From the NCBI RefSeq assembly GCF_006874645.1, contig NZ_CP030082.1, positions 3,720,001 to 3,784,000 of the forward strand: a DNA stretch of 64,000 bases, in the 5' to 3' direction. A program made the translations under genes and the position numbers. Shown in pieces: positions 1 through 8,481 of this stretch; the first letter of the stretch is position 1, and the number at the start of each line of letters is the position of its first letter. This DNA is from Bdellovibrio sp. ZAP7. GTDB taxonomy: Bacteria; Bdellovibrionota; Bdellovibrionia; Bdellovibrionales; Bdellovibrionaceae. The notes below the pieces were generated by a model. It did no database searches. It was not told the origin of the DNA and saw nothing but the letters and a program-made list of their open reading frames with translations.

Positions 1-407
1 CTCTTGGTTCAACTGCAATTGCCAGTGAGTTCTGCCCTTCGGCGGAAGATTACGAAGCGCAAGGCTGGGTTGTGCATAATCCAGAAGACTTTGCGAAGCT
101 TGAAAAGACTTTCGATGCGATGTTATCTGCTGGTCAAAAAAACGGTCAGATCATTGACGATATGAGCGGTCACATGGTGACTGGTGATCTCGATAATAAG
201 GAAATCATGTTAGCCGTGAAGTCTTACGAAGACCTGCGCACCCCAGACATGGTGATGTACGGCGATCATGCAACGTACACTCATATGGAAACTCAAAAGC
301 GCGTCGAGATCCGTTGGTTCAACGGTAAAAAGAATTTAGTGATCAATCCCAAGTACATCAAATGCATCACAGGACAGCCGCCAGTGGCTGAAAATGTGAT
401 TCTGTAA
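1..407 (+). CDS. Hypothetical protein, 3' part only (cut by window edge)
   Basis: The reading frame is open from base 3 to the TAA at 405-407, so the start lies left of the window. A GTG at 72 is in frame, but the residues before it read as ordinary coding sequence, so it is unlikely to be the start. About 134 residues are visible. They are soluble, mixed alpha/beta in character, with no signal peptide, membrane segment or motif that I recognise. Family and function are unknown. A strong terminator follows directly, so this is the last gene of its transcript. Confidence 0.6.
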   Translation, partial: LGSTAIASEFCPSAEDYEAQGWVVHNPEDFAKLEKTFDAMLSAGQKNGQIIDDMSGHMVTGDLDNKEIMLAVKSYEDLRTPDMVMYGDHATYTHMETQKRVEIRWFNGKKNLVINPKYIKCITGQPPVAENVIL

Positions 408-430
408 ACAGCCTCCACCCGGGTAGTAAG

Positions 431-460
431 AAGGCTGAGTGATCCTCGGCCTTTTTTATT
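431..460 (+). terminator. Rho-independent terminator
   Basis: The arms GGCTGAG and CTCGGCC (one G-U pair) enclose a four-base loop and are followed by six T. It lies 25 bases after the stop of the first gene. Confidence 0.75.
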
Positions 461-563
461 AATACGCTCGCATCCGAGTGAAAAATCGCAAGATATGATC
501 TTTATCATACAGAGTTCTTCCGACCAGCCGACAAGCATAGTGAAAAAACCTGCGAGGTGCACT

Positions 564-974
564 ATGTCTGACAATTTTTTTAAATGGGACCAAGAACGTC
601 TTACCACTCATGTCGATGCGATGGATAACGAGCATAAAAAGTTAATAGAGATTATGAATCGATTGTATGACCGCTACGAAGCGAAAGCGACGAAACCGGA
701 GTTGCAATCCATCGTTCGCGAACTGGCTTCCTGGACGATCACTCACTTCGACCACGAAGAAAAATTCTTTGATACTTTGGACTACTCGCAAGCTGCTGTT
801 CACAAAAAAATTCATAAGGATTTGGTCGAGCGCTTAAAAGGCCACGCGACTGAATTTGACAAGACAGGCGTATTAACGCCTGCATTCTTCCAATTCCTGA
901 AAACTTGGCTAACAGCCCACATCATGGGGATTGATACCAAGTATGGCGTCATTGCCGCCCAAAAGTCTGCTTAA
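564..974 (+). CDS. Bacteriohemerythrin-like oxygen-binding protein
   Basis: A single hemerythrin domain of 136 residues, the usual size for a stand-alone bacteriohemerythrin. The di-iron ligand pattern is intact: MDNEH near residue 24, HFDHEE, the HKKIH pair, and HIMGID near the end. The family binds O2 reversibly at a non-haem di-iron centre and is used for oxygen storage, delivery or sensing. The frame is open further upstream to 495. I chose ATG 564 because the domain begins there and GAGGTG precedes it. It stands alone between two terminators and has no signal peptide, so it is cytoplasmic. Confidence 0.88.
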   Translation: MSDNFFKWDQERLTTHVDAMDNEHKKLIEIMNRLYDRYEAKATKPELQSIVRELASWTITHFDHEEKFFDTLDYSQAAVHKKIHKDLVERLKGHATEFDKTGVLTPAFFQFLKTWLTAHIMGIDTKYGVIAAQKSA

Positions 975-982
975 AAATAAAT

Positions 983-1010
983 AAGGCTGGTTCATCACCA
1001 GCCTTTTTTA
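983..1010 (+). terminator. Rho-independent terminator
   Basis: A perfect AAGGCTGGT / ACCAGCCTT stem with a five-base loop and a T run, just after the hemerythrin gene. It could also act on the convergent ilvE transcript, because the stem is preceded by A-rich sequence. Confidence 0.8.
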
Positions 1011-1058
1011 TTTCCGATTCGTACCGGAATATTCAATTCATTATCCTTCAAGATCCGA

Positions 1059-2123
1059 TTAAACGAGTGGAGAAATCCAGTTCATAGAATCTTTCACTGT
1101 GCCTTTTTGAATCCCAGTGATTTCGTTATAAAGCTCAGTGCTCAATGGACCGGTTTCGTTGCCGTTGATCATCCAGTCTTTTTCATTGTAGTGAATCACG
1201 CCGATTGGTGAAATCACTGCAGCTGTTCCCGTACCGAAAGCTTCTTTCAACTCGCCCTTCTCCAGGCGCTCAATCACTTCTGTGATTGTGATACGTCTTT
1301 CAACGATCGGAAGATTTTTCTTTTTCAAAACCTGGATGATAGCATCGCGGGTACCACCCGACAAAATGCTGCCGTTCAATGCTGGAGTCACGATCTCGTT
1401 ATTGAAAACAAAGAACGCATTCATTGTACCAACTTCTTCGATACCCAAACGCTCAACGTCCAACCACAAAACTTGCGCATAACCCTTTTGTTTCGCTTCC
1501 AAGGCCGCTTTCAAACTGGATGCATAGTTCGCACCGGCTTTCACAGCACCCAGGCCACCCGGAGCTGCACGCAAGTATTTTTCCTCAGTCCAGATTTTCA
1601 CTGGTTTTGCGCCTTCAGAGTAATAAGAACCCACCGGAGACAACAAGATGAAGAAAGTGGTTTCGCGAGAAGGACGAACCCCCAAGAAAGCCTCAGTACC
1701 GATCAATGTGGGACGGATGTATAAAGAAGTATTTGGCCCGTGAGGAATCCAACGCTCGTCCACTTTCGTCAACTCATGCAAACCTTGCATAAATAGCTCC
1801 ATAGGCGGAGCTTGAAGACACATACGTTCGGCACCCTCAACCAGGCGGTTGTAGTTGAAATCAGGACGGAAGAAGACAACCTTGCCATCGTTTTGGCGGA
1901 AAGCCTTCATACCTTCGAAAAGTGCCTGACCGTAATGAAATACCGAAGCGCCTGGGTCCACAGAAAGAGGGCCATAGGGAACGATCGAAGCCTCGTACCA
2001 ACCTTTGCCTTCAGAGTATTTTGCCACAAACATGTGGTCTGTGAAGTATTGACCAAAACCAAGTTGATCAGACGGAGGAAGAGCCTTCGGGGATTTCACG
2101 AGAGTTGTAGAGATATTTGTCAT
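1059..2123 (-). CDS. ilvE: Branched-chain amino acid aminotransferase (class IV PLP)
   Basis: 354 residues, the length of the eukaryote-like (BCAT/YbgE) branch of class IV aminotransferases rather than the roughly 305-residue E. coli IlvE. The FHYGQALFEGMKAFR segment, the GAVKAGANYASS segment carrying the PLP lysine (near residue 195), EEVGTMNAFFV, and the ILSGGTRDAI and GTGTAAVISPIG phosphate-binding regions are all present. It interconverts leucine, isoleucine and valine with their 2-oxo acids, using 2-oxoglutarate. It is monocistronic and converges on the hemerythrin gene. The ribosome-binding site is weak (AGGTACC). Confidence 0.93.
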   Translation of the reverse strand: MTNISTTLVKSPKALPPSDQLGFGQYFTDHMFVAKYSEGKGWYEASIVPYGPLSVDPGASVFHYGQALFEGMKAFRQNDGKVVFFRPDFNYNRLVEGAERMCLQAPPMELFMQGLHELTKVDERWIPHGPNTSLYIRPTLIGTEAFLGVRPSRETTFFILLSPVGSYYSEGAKPVKIWTEEKYLRAAPGGLGAVKAGANYASSLKAALEAKQKGYAQVLWLDVERLGIEEVGTMNAFFVFNNEIVTPALNGSILSGGTRDAIIQVLKKKNLPIVERRITITEVIERLEKGELKEAFGTGTAAVISPIGVIHYNEKDWMINGNETGPLSTELYNEITGIQKGTVKDSMNWISPLV

Positions 2124-2196
2124 GAGACTGTGGTACCTAATTTCAATCCATCGGTCAAACCGCAGTGCCCGCGAAATGCATTTGTGGCAGTTTTTT

Positions 2197-2406
2197 CTAT
2201 GCGAGCATCACTAAGAAATAAGGGCTGGGGCCCACTAAGGGAGCCCGTCCACCCATCACATCCAATTGACGGCGGCTCATCGTGACATCTTGGGTTTGTG
2301 TTTGGGGTTCAGGTGGTTTTGGCGGCGGAATTTTCGGCTGCTCTCGAGTGGGACAACCCGATAAAACCAGAGCCGTTAAAAAAAGGAGGAGATAACGCCG
2401 TTTCAT
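2197..2406 (-). CDS. Small proline-rich lipoprotein
   Basis: 69 residues. A basic N-terminus and hydrophobic core end in the lipobox LVLSGC, so the mature protein should start with a lipidated cysteine near residue 18. A proline-rich stretch (IPPPKPPEP) follows, then a short polar tail ending in hydrophobic residues. The GGAGGAG ribosome-binding site sits eight bases before ATG. I do not recognise a family. It may serve as a membrane-anchored spacer or accessory lipoprotein. It lies between menB and ilvE in the same direction, with a hairpin separating it from menB. Confidence 0.7.
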   Translation of the reverse strand: MKRRYLLLFLTALVLSGCPTREQPKIPPPKPPEPQTQTQDVTMSRRQLDVMGGRAPLVGPSPYFLVMLA

Positions 2407-2446
2407 GGCTTTATTCTCCTCCCACTAAATAAGAATTTGTACTTAA

Positions 2447-2472
2447 TTAGGGCTGTTTTTTAATAGCCCTAA
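2447..2472. terminator. Hairpin between menB and the lipoprotein gene, probable weak terminator
   Basis: A perfect 8-bp inverted repeat, TTAGGGCT / AGCCCTAA, with a ten-base loop, lies ten bases after the menB stop. No clear T run follows on the minus strand, so termination would be inefficient. It could equally be a processing or stability element. Confidence 0.45.
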
Positions 2473-2481
2473 AACGCATTT

Positions 2482-3381
2482 TTAGTAATGCCAAGGGAAC
2501 TTGGAGAAGTCTCTTTCGCGTTTCTCGACGAAAGCTCCACGGCCTTCGACTGCTTCTTCAGTACCGTAAGCCAGTCGAGTCGCTTCTCCAGCAAACAACT
2601 GCTGACCCACCAGACCATCATCGATCATGTTGAAACCGAACTTCAGCATACGCATCGCAGTTGGGCTCTTCGTATTCATTTCAGCAGCCCATTCCAACGC
2701 AACCTTCTCGAGATCTTTATGTGGGATCACGGCGTTGACCATGCCCATTTCAAAAGCTTCCTGCGCAGAGTAATTGCGACCCAGGAAGAAAATCTCACGG
2801 GCACGTTTTTGACCGACCATGCGAGCAAGGTAAGCTGAACCGTAGCCGCTGTCGAAGCTTGCGACATCTGGATCTGTTTGTTTAAAGATCGCGTGCTCTT
2901 TACTTGCCAGCGTCAGATCGCAGACAACATGCAAAGAGTGACCGCCACCCACAGCCCAACCAGGAACTACGGAAACCACGATTTTAGGCATGAAACGAAT
3001 CAAGCGCTGAACTTCCAAAATATGCAAACGCCCCAAACGAGCCAGGTCTGCTTTACCAGAAGCTTCTTTGTCTTCATATTTGTAACCGTCTTTACCACGG
3101 ATGCGTTGGTCACCACCGGAACAGAAAGCCCAACCCGCATCTTTCGGAGATGGTCCATTGCCCGTGATCAAAACAACCCCCACATCAGGAGTGATGCGCG
3201 CATGCTCCAAAGCCATGTACAATTCGTCCACGGTTTGTGGACGGAAGGCATTGCGAACTTCGGGGCGATTGAAAGCGATGCGTACCGTGCCCTGATCTTT
3301 GGCACGGTGATAGGTGATATCTTTAAAATTAAAACCAGGGACTTCAGTCCACCATTCAGGTGTGAAAATATCGGAAACCAT
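2482..3381 (-). CDS. menB: 1,4-dihydroxy-2-naphthoyl-CoA synthase
   Basis: A 299-residue crotonase-fold enzyme of menaquinone synthesis that cyclises o-succinylbenzoyl-CoA to DHNA-CoA. The diagnostic CSGGDQRIRG loop, GWAVGGGHSLHVVCDL oxyanion-hole region, SFDSGYGSAYLARMVGQKRARE helix and the FSKFPW C-terminus are present. The segment before SFDSGYG reads QTDPDVA: aspartate sits where E. coli MenB has the bicarbonate-binding glycine. This suggests the type II, bicarbonate-independent subclass. The start is supported by GGAGGAATAA before ATG; a loopless palindrome, CCTCCGGAGG, overlaps that site. The gene follows aroC by 19 bases, so it is probably the end of the aro operon, joining chorismate supply to quinone synthesis. 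Confidence 0.92.
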   Translation of the reverse strand: MVSDIFTPEWWTEVPGFNFKDITYHRAKDQGTVRIAFNRPEVRNAFRPQTVDELYMALEHARITPDVGVVLITGNGPSPKDAGWAFCSGGDQRIRGKDGYKYEDKEASGKADLARLGRLHILEVQRLIRFMPKIVVSVVPGWAVGGGHSLHVVCDLTLASKEHAIFKQTDPDVASFDSGYGSAYLARMVGQKRAREIFFLGRNYSAQEAFEMGMVNAVIPHKDLEKVALEWAAEMNTKSPTAMRMLKFGFNMIDDGLVGQQLFAGEATRLAYGTEEAVEGRGAFVEKRERDFSKFPWHY

Positions 3382-3400
3382 TTATTCCTCCGGAGGCGTT

Positions 3401-4429
3401 TTACAGTTTGTCTGTTTTAGCCCAGAGGTAATGGTCTGCCAATACCAGCCATGTCATGGCCTCCAGTACAGGGATTGCGCGAGTCACGATACAAGGATCA
3501 TGACGTCCTTTTTTTGCCACATCTAAAATAGAGCTGGTGGGTTTAAAGGAAACTCGCAATAAAATGTCATCGCCAGTTGAAATACCGCCGCGGATTCCAC
3601 CGTAAACGTCCTGGGAGCCCTGATGGAACTGAGTTCCCTGAACTTCGGCTGAATCAAAACCCAAACCCAACTCAAATCCGTTCGCAGCACCCACGCTCAT
3701 GAAAGCCATGGCCAGGTCTGATTTCAACTTATGAAATACGGGCTGACCCAAATGCGCTGGCGGAGCCTGAATCAAAATTTCTGCAATACCGCCATAGCTG
3801 TCGCCGCTTTCCTGCGCTTTCTTTAAAAGCTCTGCAACCTTTTGATCGTCTTTGGAAGGAAAACGCGCTTGATAGGAATCCACATCGACATTGGCAACGT
3901 TTTTACGATCAGCCTCTGGCAATGTCATCGGACCGATTTGTGAGGCATAGCCGATAACTTTGGTGCGAGCACTTACTTCGTTCACCAACATTTTCGCCAC
4001 GGCACCAGCCATCACGCGTGAAACGGTTTCACGTCCTGAAGAACGACCACCACCTCGGTGATCACTGTGACCGAATTTATTTTTCCAGACATCATCGGCG
4101 TGACCCGCACGTGGAGAGTTTTGAATTTTAGAATAATCCTGAGAACGCGCATCTTGATTTCTTACGATGATCGCAATCGGAGTGCCCAAAGTCTTTCCTT
4201 CAAACACACCACTTAAAACTTCTGGAACATCCGTTTCCTGGCGGCCTGAAACAATTTGTCCTGATCCATGATGACCGGGACGACGTCTTTCTAATTCACG
4301 AGTCAGAACATTCGCATCGAATTTAACTCCAGCAGGACAACCATCAATTAAAACACCTAGGGCTGTTCCGTGACTTTCACCAAAAGATGACATCGTAAAG
4401 CGAGATCCAAATTGATTTGCTGAACTCAT
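3401..4429 (-). CDS. aroC: Chorismate synthase
   Basis: A 342-residue FMN-dependent enzyme converting EPSP to chorismate, the last step of the shikimate pathway. Family signatures: GESHG near residue 18, RRRPG, the RAGHADDVWKNKFGHSDHRGGGRSSGRET region with the catalytic histidines and arginines, and the late GGISTGDDI and RHDPC segments. ATG overlaps the stop of the upstream fusion gene by four bases (ATGA), indicating translational coupling. menB follows after 19 bases. Confidence 0.95.
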   Translation of the reverse strand: MSSANQFGSRFTMSSFGESHGTALGVLIDGCPAGVKFDANVLTRELERRRPGHHGSGQIVSGRQETDVPEVLSGVFEGKTLGTPIAIIVRNQDARSQDYSKIQNSPRAGHADDVWKNKFGHSDHRGGGRSSGRETVSRVMAGAVAKMLVNEVSARTKVIGYASQIGPMTLPEADRKNVANVDVDSYQARFPSKDDQKVAELLKKAQESGDSYGGIAEILIQAPPAHLGQPVFHKLKSDLAMAFMSVGAANGFELGLGFDSAEVQGTQFHQGSQDVYGGIRGGISTGDDILLRVSFKPTSSILDVAKKGRHDPCIVTRAIPVLEAMTWLVLADHYLWAKTDKL

Positions 4430-6252
4430 GCTTTTTCCTCACACTCTTTCCAGAAAACTCGCTGCAGCTGAGCCTGGGCAATAAACATTTTCAAACCGGA
4501 TTCATAGTTGGCGCCACACAGCTGCGCGTATTCTCTGCCCACTGAATCTTCTTTGTAATTCAGATCAAAAACCATGGCTGGCTTCCAATCCGCCGGAGGC
4601 ATATAAGTTTCATCCACGCGTGGAGCCGCCCAAACAATGACTTTAGGAACAAAGTCAGCTGACGCTTTTGAACCATCACGGGGTTCACCCGTACGTGCCG
4701 AATAATACGAGGCATGAGGCAGAACTTTTTCGATCATCGGTAATGTGCCACCGCCACCCCAGACGACGATTTCTTTTTGCAAAGGTGCAAGCATGCCCAC
4801 GCCTTCGATCAACTCGATGAAGCCAGCTTCATCCGTTGAGGTCCCCTGCCACTTCACTTGTTTTTTATTATAATATAAAGTGTTCACTGCGCTTAACGTC
4901 GGATGCTGACACCATTTCGCAGCCGGCTCCTTATGCGGAGCAGTGACTGCAGCATATTGCAGCCCCATTTCCTGTAATAACGGCATCGCTTGATCCCACT
5001 CGTCGCGGGCAATGCGAATTGCAAAAACCGGAATATTTCTTTCAAAGAAAAAATCAGAATGTTCAACCGGAGTAAAACTGTGAACCACCGGATCACCCAG
5101 AACCGCCGCAAAATTTGATGGTCTTGTGGGTGTCATCATCCACTGAAACAAACTGGGTTGATCGCCCGCACTACCTTCGCCTTCACGCCAAAAATTAATC
5201 AGCTGCTGACCTTTTTGACGAAGTCGGTACCACGTCCAACGACCATCGGTCGAGCGCGGAATAAAACTGCGAGTCTCGTCCTGTTCCTGCTGCCAGTGAT
5301 GCAGGCGCGACAGGTCTTTGAAACTATCAATCAGCGGAGCAAATTTTAAATGCGCAACTTCCGATTCCAATTTCTGCAAATCCAGGAAATGCGCGCTTTC
5401 GTGGGCCGACAGGATTATTTTTTCTTTGGGAATATTCTCTAAGACATCCGTCGGCGCCCCAAGTTCCAGGGGCCAATCGATCCACGTCGCTTTATTCAAA
5501 AGGAACTGGGCACTTTCAGATTTCCACCAACCGGCGCGGTCTTTGGCTGCCCGGAAAGAAAAGATGAATTTATCCTGCGGGAATTCGCCGATGAAATGCA
5601 GAATATTTTCTTCACTTAGGAAATCATCACGAAGTTCAAAGTACTCAACACCACGACCTGCATACCGTTCTTTAAACATGGGCAGACGATGGAGCTTTTC
5701 AAAAGTGGACGCCAGGACCGTTACTCCCCCGCCGATGTTTTGCAGTTGATGCGAAAGAATTCGGCGTTCCAGATTTAAAACCTGGTGATGATGTTCAAAT
5801 ACGCCTTCTGGCATCAAGTACACTTCATCAGCAACCGCTTGGTAGCGAACTTCGCGGGGGCTTGCTCGTTTGATGAATTCCTGCAACGGAGTCATGTCGG
5901 GATTCAAACGTGGACGATTTAAAAAGATGCGCCCATCCAAGTCCGTCTGCCTCTTAACCCACAACACATGCAGATCATTGGGAATGATGCTGACATCGAA
6001 ACCCGCTCCTAAAACCAAAAAGATGTCCTTATAAGGTTTTTGTAAAACCTCCAGAAACATCTGCCTTTCCATTTCGCGGAAATAGGCCTCGCCGTGCTCC
6101 ATGAAAAGTTCTCGGATGGTTTTACCGATGCGTTTTTCGATCTCATCATCCAGATCCAAGTACGCGACATTCGGATTTTGCATGGTTAAGCTCATGCGCT
6201 TGATCAATTCTGTTTTGCCGGTGCCACGGTGTCCGATAATTAATGTAATCAT
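4426..6252 (-). CDS. Trifunctional shikimate kinase / 3-dehydroquinate dehydratase (type I) / shikimate dehydrogenase fusion
   Basis: 608 residues in three domains. About 1-165 is shikimate kinase (AroK/L): P-loop GHRGTGKT at 7-14 and substrate/Mg aspartates in LDLDD at 32-36. The family's later glycine-rich motif appears as LGAGF. About 170-372 resembles type I dehydroquinase (AroD): ELR, FSFR, ILSAHE (catalytic His), LKFA (Schiff-base Lys), a late WYR, and GSAGDQ matching the family's SAPGQ loop. About 378-605 is shikimate dehydrogenase (AroE): GDPVVHSFTP, VTAPHK (catalytic Lys), AVNTLYY, TSTDEAGF (catalytic Asp) and a GGGG nucleotide loop. Starts overlap by ATGA on both sides (aroA upstream, aroC downstream). 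The dehydroquinase domain is the most divergent; its activity is inferred from retained residues. Confidence 0.88.
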   Translation of the reverse strand: MITLIIGHRGTGKTELIKRMSLTMQNPNVAYLDLDDEIEKRIGKTIRELFMEHGEAYFREMERQMFLEVLQKPYKDIFLVLGAGFDVSIIPNDLHVLWVKRQTDLDGRIFLNRPRLNPDMTPLQEFIKRASPREVRYQAVADEVYLMPEGVFEHHHQVLNLERRILSHQLQNIGGGVTVLASTFEKLHRLPMFKERYAGRGVEYFELRDDFLSEENILHFIGEFPQDKFIFSFRAAKDRAGWWKSESAQFLLNKATWIDWPLELGAPTDVLENIPKEKIILSAHESAHFLDLQKLESEVAHLKFAPLIDSFKDLSRLHHWQQEQDETRSFIPRSTDGRWTWYRLRQKGQQLINFWREGEGSAGDQPSLFQWMMTPTRPSNFAAVLGDPVVHSFTPVEHSDFFFERNIPVFAIRIARDEWDQAMPLLQEMGLQYAAVTAPHKEPAAKWCQHPTLSAVNTLYYNKKQVKWQGTSTDEAGFIELIEGVGMLAPLQKEIVVWGGGGTLPMIEKVLPHASYYSARTGEPRDGSKASADFVPKVIVWAAPRVDETYMPPADWKPAMVFDLNYKEDSVGREYAQLCGANYESGLKMFIAQAQLQRVFWKECEEKA

Positions 6253-7427
6253 GGCTTAATCCCGATCATGTCCCAGAATTCCGGGAAACTTTTGTTAATA
6301 GCTTCGGGATGTTGAATTTTGATTTCATGTCCCATCAACTTCATCAGGACCGCCGCCATCACCATGCGGTGATCTTCGTCAGGATTAAAGACGATGCCTT
6401 TTTTCAAAGTTTGGTTGGGATTCCCGTGAATGATCATACCATCTTCCAGGACTTCGTATTGAATTCCCAAAAGATTGAAAAGATCTGCCACCTTGGCGAT
6501 ACGATTAGATTCTTTGGCCACCAAGTGAGGTGCCCCATGAAGTTTGGAAACACCATCGGCAAAACTGCAGACGACCGCAAGCACCGGGAACAGGTCCGGG
6601 CATTGAAACAGATTCCAGTCCACCGCGCGCAAGTGCTTGGGTTTATTGATCGTCAGAATTCTTCCATCCAGTTCAACTCCGACACCCATTTTTTTAAAAA
6701 TTTCGACGAAAACTTTGTCGGGTTGCTCTGTCACTTCCGGGAAGTTTTCAATAACGGAGGTTCCAGCCAAGGCACCTGCAGAAGCCATCGTAAACATCGA
6801 GCTCATATCGGCTTCGACTTCATAGGATAGCTTTTCCAGACGCTGTTCTGCGGGAACCAAAAATCCTGTGGGAGTTTGCTTGATTCGCAAACCCATCTTT
6901 TTCAGCATTTCCAGTGTCAGCAGAAAATAACTCTCTGAAACTTTGCTGCCGACTAATTCGAAATCCAGATCAAAACTTAAAAGCCAGGAATTAAGAATCA
7001 AAGCAGAGGCATATTGGGAAGACTCGGTCGTGTCGACCTTAATCGGCACGCCTCTGAACTTCTTCCAGCCTTCACTGACGATATGCATTTCATTTTTTTT
7101 GATTTGCGCCTGAACACCCAGCTGACGAAGAAGATCGATCAAACCTTTTTGCGGACGGGACATCAAACGCGGGCTTCCCTTAAGGACATGCACACCACGA
7201 ATACGCGAAGCTCTTAAAGCCATAAAACGAAATGTCGTTCCGCCCTCACCACAATCAATGCGGCTGCTTGCTTTCAGACCTTTTAGGCCTTCTCGCATAA
7301 AGCGCACATCATCACATCCCGCAAAACCGTGAAGATCCAAAACTGGAAAATAACTTTGGACAATCAATGCACGATTGAAAACAGATTTAGATCCCGGGAT
7401 GCTTCCTTGAAAGTGGAACTTAGCCAT
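6249..7427 (-). CDS. aroA: 3-phosphoshikimate 1-carboxyvinyltransferase (EPSP synthase)
   Basis: 392 residues, shorter than the usual 425-430 and divergent, but the family landmarks are present: PGSKSVFNRAL near the N-terminus (the usual PGSKS.s.RAL), a CGEGGTTFRFM segment in place of GNAGTaLR, SRPQKGL, ESSQYASAL, DMSSMFTMASAGALAG, CPDLFPVLAV and DEDHRMVMA near the end. It joins PEP to shikimate 3-phosphate. ATG overlaps the end of aroB by eight bases, and its ribosome-binding site (AGAGGAG) lies inside aroB. It is coupled through ATGA to the downstream kinase-dehydratase-dehydrogenase fusion. Confidence 0.92.
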   Translation of the reverse strand: MAKFHFQGSIPGSKSVFNRALIVQSYFPVLDLHGFAGCDDVRFMREGLKGLKASSRIDCGEGGTTFRFMALRASRIRGVHVLKGSPRLMSRPQKGLIDLLRQLGVQAQIKKNEMHIVSEGWKKFRGVPIKVDTTESSQYASALILNSWLLSFDLDFELVGSKVSESYFLLTLEMLKKMGLRIKQTPTGFLVPAEQRLEKLSYEVEADMSSMFTMASAGALAGTSVIENFPEVTEQPDKVFVEIFKKMGVGVELDGRILTINKPKHLRAVDWNLFQCPDLFPVLAVVCSFADGVSKLHGAPHLVAKESNRIAKVADLFNLLGIQYEVLEDGMIIHGNPNQTLKKGIVFNPDEDHRMVMAAVLMKLMGHEIKIQHPEAINKSFPEFWDMIGIKP

Positions 7428-8475
7428 GAAGCTCCTCTTCGCGCTGGCGACAGATCTCGATTAACAGATCATCGACGCTCACTTCTCGAATCACCGTTTT
7501 GCCAGGTTTTTGTACGAAAACAAATCTTAGCGTTGCCGCTTTGGTTTTCTTTTTATCGCTTAAAAGCAGACGACGATATTCATTAAGGTCGTTGCTTTTG
7601 ATAGAAATCATATCATCACGCAGTGGTGACAACAGGAATCCCATGATCGGCTCGGAATAAATTTTCTCGGCCTCAGTCGGTTTCATGATTTTCTTTTGCA
7701 CACTAAAGCGTAGGGCAAAATCCAAACCATAATTAATAGCAATACCATGAGGCAATTCGTAATAGCTTTCCAAAACATGGCCGACAGTGTGGCCCAGATT
7801 CAGAACATGGCGAATGCCTTTTTTCTCTTCAGGATCTTTGGCGACAACTTTGTATTTGGCTTTAACTGCTGCCTCCAGATGCTTCCAAAGAACTCTGGAA
7901 TTCACCTGGCGTTCTTTGGCCAAAGAGTTCCACAACTTTCCGCCCTCGATCAGCGCGATCTTTACCAGTTCTCCGAACCCCTCATAGGCACGGGCTTCGG
8001 GTTGGGACATCAGCACCGAGCGAACCATCAAGATTTGCTCTGCAGGATAAAATGTGCCGATTTGATTTTTCGCGCCACCAACATTCAGCGCGGTTTTTCC
8101 ACCGTGTGCGGAATCAATCGCAGCCAACCACGTGGAGGGAATATGGATCAAGCGCACGCCGCGCTTTAAAATGCTTGCGACAAAACCACCGAAGTCACCG
8201 AGACTGCCACCACCAACCACAACGATGGTGAGTTTTTTTACAGAAGTTTGTTCTGTAAGTTTAGTAATTGCTTTGATGTGGCGAGGGAAATGCTCGATGT
8301 CTTTTAAATGCTCGCCGGCTTGAACCGCATATTTCAGGGCGATTTGCTGCGACCATTTTTTAAAGACAGGAGATTTCTGCGCAAGGATCTGATCGTAAAT
8401 CAGAAGAAGTTCCTCCCCCAGTTTTTTTACCGGAGGAAGTTCATTCGAAAAGACAAGCGTGCTTTGAGATTTCAT
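7420..8475 (-). CDS. aroB: 3-dehydroquinate synthase
   Basis: 351 residues, NAD- and metal-dependent; cyclises DAHP to 3-dehydroquinate. Diagnostic segments are GGGSLGDFGGFVAS, the RGVRLIHIPST strand, GGKTALNVGGAKNQIGTFY, EGFGELVKIALI, RHVLNLGHTVGH and LPHGIAINYG, which together carry the NAD-binding glycines and metal-binding Glu/His residues. A TTG one codon upstream (8478) is an alternative start. It begins seven bases after the stop of the exported coiled-coil gene and probably shares its transcript. No strong ribosome-binding site is visible, so reinitiation is possible. Confidence 0.93.
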   Translation of the reverse strand: MKSQSTLVFSNELPPVKKLGEELLLIYDQILAQKSPVFKKWSQQIALKYAVQAGEHLKDIEHFPRHIKAITKLTEQTSVKKLTIVVVGGGSLGDFGGFVASILKRGVRLIHIPSTWLAAIDSAHGGKTALNVGGAKNQIGTFYPAEQILMVRSVLMSQPEARAYEGFGELVKIALIEGGKLWNSLAKERQVNSRVLWKHLEAAVKAKYKVVAKDPEEKKGIRHVLNLGHTVGHVLESYYELPHGIAINYGLDFALRFSVQKKIMKPTEAEKIYSEPIMGFLLSPLRDDMISIKSNDLNEYRRLLLSDKKKTKAATLRFVFVQKPGKTVIREVSVDDLLIEICRQREEELHG

Positions 8476-8481
8476 CAATGC

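Noticed and set aside
1812-2285. 157-residue plus-strand ORF over ilvE
   Set aside because: Antisense to a firmly identified gene, no ribosome-binding site, no family resemblance; a frame shadow.
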